NCBI GenBank assembly: GCA_004296785.1
Contig: SCVU01000151.1
Span: 1-6,475, forward strand
Origin: Planctomycetota bacterium
Lineage (GTDB): Bacteria; Planctomycetota; UBA1135; GCA-002686595
Reading direction: 5' to 3'
Length of the DNA stretch: 6,475 bases
Shown here: piece by piece, positions 1-5,014 of the stretch
Layout: each line of letters starts with the position of its first letter
Position numbering within the stretch: the first letter of the stretch is position 1
Translations under genes and position numbers: made by a program
The notes under the pieces: generated by a model
The model's database searches: none
Seen by the model: only the letters and a program-made list of their open reading frames with translations
What the model was told of the DNA's origin: nothing

Positions 1-611
1 TGCGCCACTTGGCGCGATTGCACGATCGCGAGGCCTTCGAACGCGGGGATCTCGGAGAGGACCTCGCGCACGCGCGCGTGGTCGACGGTCGCGTGCTCGT
101 CGGGCGCGTCGACGATCGACGTGTTGAGCGCGGTGTCGTAGAGCCGGTCGCGGAAGTCGATGCCGTCCTCCGTGCTCACGACGTGCGCGATGTGGAAGTT
201 CAAGTACGACCAGTACTCGCGGAACACGCGCTGGCGCTCGAAGCACGGCGGGATGCCGGAGGCGATCTGCGCGAATGCGGAGAGGTGGTTCGGCACGTAG
301 CCGTCGCCGCACAGCACGATGTCGACGCGGTTCGCGGAGGGGCCGTGCACGACGAGCTCGCCCCAGCCGAGCAGCGAGTTCGGCGCACAGCGGCGCGCGG
401 CGAGCTCGCCCTCGGGAGTGTCCGCGAACTTCTTCGCGGCGTCGCGGTACGCCTGCAGTGCTTCCTCGTACGCGCCGCGGTCCACGAGGTCGGCGGCCCA
501 AGCGATCGCCTGTTGCGCCTCGGTCGGTTCCGCCGCGAGCTGCGGTGCCTGCGCGAGAGCGCAGGGCGCTGCGAGCGCGGCGGCGAGCAGGGCGAGGCGC
601 GGGACAGCCAT
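1..611 (-). CDS. M64-type secreted metallopeptidase paralog, N-terminal part only (3' end outside window)
   Basis: The frame is open from ATG 609-611 to the left edge, giving 203 residues with no stop. Residues 1-20 form a signal peptide ending in ALA, so cleavage after A20 is likely and the product should be exported. Residues about 30-75 are TPR-like helices (motif 'DRGAYEEALQAYRDA'). From about residue 93 the protein matches the front of the M64 (IgA-peptidase-like, PF09471) family: 'NRVDIVLCGDGY', then 'REYWSYLNFHIAHVVS' and 'EDGID'. These blocks align along their length with the complete gene just upstream at 666-2207, so the two are paralogs. The HExxH zinc motif would lie beyond the edge, so activity cannot be judged. 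The start is chosen for the signal peptide; GGAG directly abuts the ATG, too close for a normal ribosome binding site. A GTG at 621-623 is an alternative start. It probably shares a transcript with the upstream gene (54-bp gap). Confidence 0.85.
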   Translation of the reverse strand, partial: MAVPRLALLAAALAAPCALAQAPQLAAEPTEAQQAIAWAADLVDRGAYEEALQAYRDAAKKFADTPEGELAARRCAPNSLLGWGELVVHGPSANRVDIVLCGDGYVPNHLSAFAQIASGIPPCFERQRVFREYWSYLNFHIAHVVSTEDGIDFRDRLYDTALNTSIVDAPDEHATVDHARVREVLSEIPAFEGLAIVQSRQVA

Positions 612-665
612 CTCCGGAAACACTAGTCGCGGCGCGCGCTCGGGGCTACGCCTGCGCGCGGCGGG

Positions 666-2207
666 TCACTTGACCTCGACCCACCAGCCGCGCTCGCTCT
701 CCAGCAGCCCGTACGGATCCTTCAGCACCCACGGGTAGCGCTCGCCGCGCGGCTTGGCCGGATCGGTGATCCGGCACACGACGCGATACCGCCCTGGCGC
801 GAGCTTCCTCGGATCCGAATCGCCGGTGCCCGACTTCGCGCGCTTGAGCGCGAACGTCGTCACGCCGTCCTGATCGAAGCGATCGACCTGCTTCGCCTCG
901 TCGAGGATCTTCACCAGCGCGCCGCGGTCGCGCCGGTCCTGGAAGCGCCGCGGTTTGCGCGGCTTGGTCGAGCCCGGCGGCGGTTGCGCGCCCGGCAGCG
1001 GCCCGGTCGACGGCCCGGTCCTCGGCGCCTCGGGTCCGATCGTCGACACGCCGCCGTCTGGATCGCCGGTGCGCAGGCCCTCGGCCGCCGACAGCAGGTA
1101 CCAGCGCGCCTCGAGCGCGTGCTTGGCCGGCTGCAGCGTGCGCACGGTGAACGCGAGCTCGCCGTCGCCGTCGAGCACGTGCCCGTCCCACGGCGCGAGC
1201 GGCTGCGTCGGCGGCTCGCAGCTCTCGATCGGATCGACGAGCATGTGGATGCGCAGCACGGTCGCCTCGCGGCACACCGGGCACAGCTGCTCGCCGTGCT
1301 CCATCAGGCAGTCGCTCGCGACGGGCTTCCAACAGCCGCGCTCGTGTCCGCCCGCGCCTTCGTACACGCCGATGCCCGGCACCTTCGCGGCGATCCAGTG
1401 CGCCCACGGCACGAGCTTCGGATCGCCGGTCGCCGACACGTTGATCCCGCTCGACGGCTTGCCGCGGTCGTGCGTGCGCTGCGCGTACTCGTCGCCGAGC
1501 CCGGCGAACGCGTGACCCCACTCGTGCAGCGTCGTGCGATCGCTGCGCCCGCCGATCGTCGCGATGCCGCCGCCGCCGGTGCCGAGGATGCCCTGCTTGA
1601 CGAACACGACCGCGAGGCGATCGTTGGCGGGGATCTCCGCCAGCACCTGCCAGACGAGCTTGCCGTCGACGCCGACGTGTCCCGCGTCGGTGTTGCGCGT
1701 GAAGCCGCCGAGCGCCGTGTCGGCCTCGCGCCCGTAGCCGTCGATGCCGTCGTCGGCGCTGACGACGTGCGCGGCGTGGAAGTTCAGGTACGTCCAGTAC
1801 TCGCGGAAGACTTCCTGCTTCTCGAACAGCGGGGGGATGTCCGCCGCGAGCTTCGCGAGCGCGTCCTGGTGCTTCAGCGTGTATCCGTCGCCTGTGATGA
1901 TCACGTCGACGCGATTGGCCAGCGGGCCGTGGTCGACCAGCGTGCTCCAGCCGAGCAGCGCGTTGTCCGCGCTGCGCCGCGCGGCGAGCTTGCCCTCGGG
2001 CTCGTCCGGGTAGCTGCGCGCGATCGAGCGGTACTCGCGCGCGGCCTCGTCGAACGCGCCGCGCCGCACGAGGTCCTCGGCCCAGCGGACCGCGCGCTCG
2101 GCGTCGCTCTGCTCCGACTTCGGCTTGTCGGGTGCCGGTGCCTGCGCTCGTGCATGTGGCGGCGCGGCGAGCGCGAGCAGCGATGGTGCGATCCAGGCCG
2201 CGAGCAT
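666..2207 (-). CDS. Secreted M64-family zinc metallopeptidase with C-terminal Ig-like domain
   Basis: A 513-residue predicted exported zinc endopeptidase. Residues 1-23 are a hydrophobic signal peptide ending in AQA. Residues about 34-80 are TPR-like helices. The M64 domain runs from about residue 98 ('NRVDVIITGDGYT') to 330, with the catalytic motif HEWGHAFAGLGDEY at residues 228-241: H228 and H232 as zinc ligands, E229 as general base, then the family's DEY. A Cys-rich block follows (C292, C300, C309, C312, C330; 'CLMEHGEQLCPVC'), also typical of the family. Residues about 345-513 look like an Ig-like beta domain ('LAFTVRTLQP', 'PGRYRVVCRITDP', 'GWWVEVK') interrupted at about 383-425 by a Pro/Gly-rich, then basic, stretch. 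The substrate is unknown; the IgA name comes from a founding family member and should not be transferred. ATG 2207 is preferred because it begins the signal peptide; the frame stays open far upstream, but that stretch is antisense to the next gene and Arg-rich. A weak AGGCGG abuts the start. Confidence 0.93.
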   Translation of the reverse strand: MLAAWIAPSLLALAAPPHARAQAPAPDKPKSEQSDAERAVRWAEDLVRRGAFDEAAREYRSIARSYPDEPEGKLAARRSADNALLGWSTLVDHGPLANRVDVIITGDGYTLKHQDALAKLAADIPPLFEKQEVFREYWTYLNFHAAHVVSADDGIDGYGREADTALGGFTRNTDAGHVGVDGKLVWQVLAEIPANDRLAVVFVKQGILGTGGGGIATIGGRSDRTTLHEWGHAFAGLGDEYAQRTHDRGKPSSGINVSATGDPKLVPWAHWIAAKVPGIGVYEGAGGHERGCWKPVASDCLMEHGEQLCPVCREATVLRIHMLVDPIESCEPPTQPLAPWDGHVLDGDGELAFTVRTLQPAKHALEARWYLLSAAEGLRTGDPDGGVSTIGPEAPRTGPSTGPLPGAQPPPGSTKPRKPRRFQDRRDRGALVKILDEAKQVDRFDQDGVTTFALKRAKSGTGDSDPRKLAPGRYRVVCRITDPAKPRGERYPWVLKDPYGLLESERGWWVEVK

Positions 2208-2333
2208 CCGCCTGTTGTACCCGAAGCGGACGGCGCCGGGATTGCGCGCGAGTCCGACCGCGGCGCGGCGCTCGAGCTCTGGGGCACCGGTCCCGAGCCC
2301 CGCAACTCCGAACCAGAAGCAACACACGCAATC
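2208..2333. promoter_or_regulatory. Divergent intergenic region between the peptidase and propeller pairs
   Basis: These 126 bases separate the starts of two outward-facing transcription units and must hold both promoters and leaders unless transcription comes from farther away. I see no convincing -35/-10 pair on either strand. A small inverted repeat (GGGGC at 2281-2285, GCCCC at 2297-2301) encloses the palindrome ACCGGT and could be an operator or simply GC-rich chance. The last 25 bases before the ATG at 2334 are A-rich and carry no clear Shine-Dalgarno sequence. Function is inferred from position only. Confidence 0.5.
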
Positions 2334-3518
2334 ATGCTCCGCACGTCCCGCTTCGCCGCCTGGCTCCTCCTCGCTCCCGCGTTCGCCGCTCCCGCCGCAG
2401 CCAACGACAAGGTCTACGTGGCCGACTCGGCGTTCCTGTGGGACTTGCACGGCCAACCGAACGTCTGGGACGAGGCCTACTACAACTGCTTCGACGCGGT
2501 TTCGGTCGCGCAGGTCGGCGAGTTCCTGCTGTCGGTCGACGGCGACGGCCGCTTCAGCTACGCGCACCTGAAGACGCGCTACGTGCAGGTGCTGCTGCAG
2601 CTGCCCGTCGACGGCGTCGACGTCGCCGCGCACGGCGGCGATGCGCTCGTCGCGGGATCGGACGGCCGGATCGTGCGCCTCGACGGCAAGACCTGGCAGC
2701 CGAAGGGCGCGCTCAGCGTCGACGCGCCGATCAGCGCGCTGACGACGCGCGGTGATCTCGTCGCGGTCGGCAGCTCGACCGGCGAGCTGTGGCTCGGCAA
2801 CGCGACGAGCGGCGACTTCACGTCGTCGTGCGTGGTCCCGGGGCCGATCACGTCGCTGCTCGAGCTCGACGGCACGCTGTTCTTCGCCACGCAGTCGGGC
2901 GCGGTGTGGCGCTGCGACGTCGCGACCGGCGGCATCGGGTTCGGCTTCCAGGCCGGGAACGACGCACAGACGATGGCCGTGGACGCCGGCACGTTGCTGG
3001 TCGGCGGCACGGACAAGACGATCGAGCGCCGCGATCCGAAGACGGGCGCGCTGCTCGAGACGCTGCTGCGCGACCAGCCGGTGCGCGCGCTCGCGAACTA
3101 CTCCGATCCGCGCGACATCGACCTGCACTCGGTCACGCACTCGATGTGGCTCGCGCAGGGCGTCGATTACGACCTCGTCGTCGAGGCGGGGCCGGAGCAC
3201 GCCGGCGAGTACTACCTCGTGCTCGGCAGCCTCCAGCCCGCCTGGTTCCCGGGCACGGAGCTGTTCGTCGACGGCGTTGGCTTGCCGCTCGCGATCGACG
3301 ACTACTTCCTGCTGACGCTGTCCGGCGGCGCGAGCAGCTTCCTGAAGAACGCGCGCGGCTTCCTGCCGGCGAATGGTTCGGTGACCGCGAAGTTCGCGCT
3401 GCCCGCCGGCAGCGCGAGCCTGACCCAGATCTACGCGGTGCACGCGGCCGTGACGCTCGACCTCGGCGCCGGCGCGGTCAGCGCGTCGAGCACGTGGCGC
3501 CAGCTCTGGGGCCTCTGA
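2334..3518 (+). CDS. Secreted beta-propeller protein, paralog A
   Basis: A 394-residue protein of unknown function. Residues 1-23 are a signal peptide (basic R3/R6, Leu/Ala core, AAA before N24), so the product should leave the cytoplasm. Residues about 25-245 carry repeated WD40/PQQ-like blades of about 35-40 residues, clearest at about 93-131, 132-161, 162-201 and 204-241 (for example 'DLVAVGSSTGELWLGNATSG' and 'LLVGGTDKTIERRDPKTG'). Short loops and absence of catalytic motifs suggest a binding or structural propeller. Residues about 255-394 form a separate domain ('HAGEYYLVLGS', 'GLPLAIDDYFLLTLS', 'HAAVTLDL') resembling a C-terminal module I recall in many secreted Planctomycetota proteins. 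It ends in SSTWRQLWGL, as does its neighbour. ATG 2334 is chosen because it begins the signal peptide; the frame is open upstream but there lies antisense to the peptidase gene. No good ribosome binding site is visible. It is the first gene of the rightward arm; a hairpin terminator candidate follows. Confidence 0.9.
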   Translation: MLRTSRFAAWLLLAPAFAAPAAANDKVYVADSAFLWDLHGQPNVWDEAYYNCFDAVSVAQVGEFLLSVDGDGRFSYAHLKTRYVQVLLQLPVDGVDVAAHGGDALVAGSDGRIVRLDGKTWQPKGALSVDAPISALTTRGDLVAVGSSTGELWLGNATSGDFTSSCVVPGPITSLLELDGTLFFATQSGAVWRCDVATGGIGFGFQAGNDAQTMAVDAGTLLVGGTDKTIERRDPKTGALLETLLRDQPVRALANYSDPRDIDLHSVTHSMWLAQGVDYDLVVEAGPEHAGEYYLVLGSLQPAWFPGTELFVDGVGLPLAIDDYFLLTLSGGASSFLKNARGFLPANGSVTAKFALPAGSASLTQIYAVHAAVTLDLGAGAVSASSTWRQLWGL

Positions 3519-3557
3519 TCGCTCCGGGCGCAACGCCCTCCTCCGCTTGCGACTCGC

Positions 3558-3601
3558 GCGGGCCCGCGCTCCCTCCGGGGCTGCGCGGGCCCGCTTCGTT
3601 T
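3558..3601 (+). terminator. Candidate intrinsic terminator after propeller paralog A
   Basis: A perfect 12-bp stem pairs GCGGGCCCGCGC (3558-3569) with GCGCGGGCCCGC (3583-3594) around a 13-base loop, followed by TTCGTTT at 3595-3601. It starts 40 bases after the stop at 3518. A smaller GGGCG-CAA-CGCCC hairpin lies at 3526-3538, eight bases after the stop. The T tail is short and interrupted, so termination may be partial. Each arm contains the self-complementary core GCGGGCCCGC, so other folds are possible. Confidence 0.6.
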
Positions 3602-3718
3602 CCCCGATTCCGCGCGAGGGGGGCGGCGGCGGCGGCGCTCCCACTGGTGGGGCGCCGGTCCACAGCCCCCCAGTACTCGCTGGACGACCCCGTACCCCCA
3701 AGGCTCCGCAGGAATCCA
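3602..3718 (+). promoter_or_regulatory. Leader/promoter region of propeller paralog B
   Basis: This is the rest of the 200-base gap between the two propeller genes. It contains a GGC-repeat run at 3621-3635 and an imperfect hairpin at 3634-3656 (GGCGC, bulged T, CCCA pairing with TGGGGCGCC around the loop CTGG). The base composition changes to C-rich after 3660. I see no convincing sigma-70 boxes. If the preceding hairpin terminates transcription, the promoter of the second propeller gene must lie here; the local hairpin could then act in the 5' leader. This is inference from position. Confidence 0.35.
3709..3714 (+). promoter_or_regulatory. Ribosome binding site of propeller paralog B
   Basis: CAGGAA contains AGGA at 3710-3713, five bases before ATG 3719-3721. 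This spacing favours that ATG over the in-frame ATG at 3725-3727, which would sit 11 bases away. It is the only well-placed Shine-Dalgarno sequence before any of the four visible starts. Confidence 0.6.
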
Positions 3719-4915
3719 ATGCCCATGCTGCCCAAGTCACGTCTCGCGCTGCTCGCGCTCGTCGCCGCCGCCGCTCCCGTCGCCGCGAAGGAGAAGGTCT
3801 TCGTCGGCGAGAACTTCTTCCTCTGGGACGTGTACGGCTACCCCGACACGCAGTCGTGGGAGAACGCCTACTACAACTGCTTCAACGCCGTCTCGGCGGC
3901 CGACGTCGACGGCACGATCTGGTCGCTCGACGGCGACGGCCGCTACAGCTTCGTGCACCTGCGCACGCACAACCTGCAGGTGCTGCAGCCGCTGCCGGGT
4001 GACGAGGCCGACGGCGTCGACGTGGCCGCGCACGGCGGCGACGCGCTGGTCGCGTACTCCGACGGCACGATCGTGCGCATCGACGGCGTGAAGAAGACGT
4101 TCGAAGGCGCGCTGCACGTCGGCGCGAGCGTGAGCGCGATGACGACGAGCGGCGATCTCGTCGCGGTCGGCAGCCCGGACGGCACGCTGCGCCTCGGCAA
4201 CGCGCAGACCGGCGACTTCGTCGAGGTCGCCAAGCTCGGCGGCGCGATCTCGTCGCTGCACGAGCTGGGCGGCGTGCTGTACGCCGGCACGCCGACCGGG
4301 ACGATCGCGCGCATCGAGCTCGCGACGAAGCAGCCGCTCGCGCCGTTCACGGTCGCGAACGACGCGCAGACGATCGCCGAGTACCAGGGCCTGCTGCTCG
4401 TCGGCGGCACGGACAAGACGATCGAGCGCATCGCACCGGCGACCGGCGAGCTCGTCGACACGCTGCTGCGCGACTTCCCGGTGCTCGCGCTCGCGTCGTT
4501 CGACGATCCGACGTGGATCGACCACCACGTCGTCACGCACTCTTCGTCGCTCGCCACGGGCGTCGACCACGACCTCGCGATCTCGACGGGCCCCGAGCTC
4601 GTCGGCGACTACTACATGGTCGTCGGCAGCTTCACGTACGCGTGGACGGAGGACTTCCAGGTCGTGCTCGACGGCGTCGAGATCCCGCTGCAGCCCGATG
4701 CGTACACGCTGTTCACGCTCTCCAGCGGCGTGAGCTCGGTGATCTCGAACGCGCGCGGCATCATCCCGGCCGGCGGCATGGCGGCGGCGAAGTTCCACAC
4801 GGCGCCGGGCCAGGTCACGCAGTGGTTCTCCGCGTTCCACAGCATCGTGACGCTCGATCTCGCGACCGGCACGGTCAGCGGTTCGAGCACGTGGCGCCAG
4901 GTCTGGGGCGTCTGA
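3719..4915 (+). CDS. Secreted beta-propeller protein, paralog B
   Basis: A 398-residue tandem paralog of the gene at 2334-3518, about half identical by eye and colinear throughout. Residues 1-23 are a signal peptide (K6, R8, then a Leu/Ala/Val core, VAA before K24). Propeller blades occupy about 26-250, with near-identical blocks 'DGVDVAAHGGDALVA', 'SGDLVAVGS' and 'LLVGGTDKTIER'. The C-terminal domain at about 260-398 has 'VGDYYMVVGS', 'EIPLQPDAYTLFTLS', 'NARGIIPAGG' and 'IVTLDLATG', ending SSTWRQVWGV. The protein has one cysteine, C54 in the shared motif AYYNCF. No catalytic or metal-binding motif is visible; a ligand-binding, surface or structural role is plausible but unproven. A 29-base overhang-free hairpin spacer does not separate it from the next gene; instead a 38-base hairpin element at 4973-5010 follows, 57 bases after the stop. 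The frame is open upstream to 2789, but that part is an Arg-rich shadow of paralog A. Confidence 0.9.
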   Translation: MPMLPKSRLALLALVAAAAPVAAKEKVFVGENFFLWDVYGYPDTQSWENAYYNCFNAVSAADVDGTIWSLDGDGRYSFVHLRTHNLQVLQPLPGDEADGVDVAAHGGDALVAYSDGTIVRIDGVKKTFEGALHVGASVSAMTTSGDLVAVGSPDGTLRLGNAQTGDFVEVAKLGGAISSLHELGGVLYAGTPTGTIARIELATKQPLAPFTVANDAQTIAEYQGLLLVGGTDKTIERIAPATGELVDTLLRDFPVLALASFDDPTWIDHHVVTHSSSLATGVDHDLAISTGPELVGDYYMVVGSFTYAWTEDFQVVLDGVEIPLQPDAYTLFTLSSGVSSVISNARGIIPAGGMAAAKFHTAPGQVTQWFSAFHSIVTLDLATGTVSGSSTWRQVWGV

Positions 4916-4972
4916 TCGACTCCGCGCGGCCTTCCTCGCTGTAGCTGCTCGCCGTCTTCTGTGTGTCTCGCC

Positions 4973-5010
4973 GCGAGCCGGCGCGCCTTCCCCGAGGCGC
5001 GCCGGCTCGC
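4973..5010. terminator. Bidirectional hairpin terminator between convergent genes
   Basis: A perfect 15-bp stem pairs GCGAGCCGGCGCGCC (4973-4987) with GGCGCGCCGGCTCGC (4996-5010) around the 8-base loop TTCCCCGA. It lies 57 bases after the stop of the rightward propeller gene and four bases beyond the stop of the leftward gene (5015-5017). Neither side has a T tract, so it would act as a tailless hairpin, a Rho-assisted stop or an mRNA 3' end protector. The placement between converging genes supports a terminator role. Confidence 0.7.
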
Positions 5011-5014
5011 ACTG

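Larger units (their letters stand above)
2334..4915 (+). repeat. Tandem gene duplication of the propeller gene
   Basis: The two copies (2334-3518 and 3719-4915) align in order. The offset is 1385 at the starts, 1400 in the middle and 1397 at the stops, so only a few short in-frame indels separate them. Thirty bases at 3000-3029 are identical to 4400-4429, and the block at 2754-2774 repeats at 4154-4174. The intergenic sequence is not duplicated in any way I can see. Protein divergence is large, so the duplication is old. Confidence 0.85.

Noticed and set aside
549..611. Possible lipoprotein signal in the partial peptidase (Cys17 in AAPCALA)
   Set aside because: Pro at the position before Cys does not fit a lipobox; an ordinary signal peptidase I site at ALA 18-20 is more likely.
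646..2331. 561-codon minus-strand open frame overlapping the peptidase
   Set aside because: Extremely Arg-rich shadow frame with no recognisable motif; the other frame on the same strand encodes the HEWGH peptidase.
984..2333. Plus-strand extension upstream of the first propeller gene, antisense to the peptidase
   Set aside because: It is in frame with the propeller gene but lies opposite the M64 coding region, has shadow composition (Arg/Ala/Val/Asp), and precedes a proper signal peptide start at 2334.
2208..3740. Long minus-strand extension of the peptidase frame, open for 511 more codons opposite the first propeller gene
   Set aside because: The translation is Arg/Ala/Val-rich with no domain, lies antisense to a well supported gene, and the internal ATG at 2207 starts a clear signal peptide. 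GC-rich codon periodicity explains the open antisense frame.
3737..4840. 367-codon minus-strand open frame opposite the second propeller gene
   Set aside because: Arg/Asp/Val-rich antisense shadow of a gene that has a clear paralog, signal peptide and ribosome binding site.
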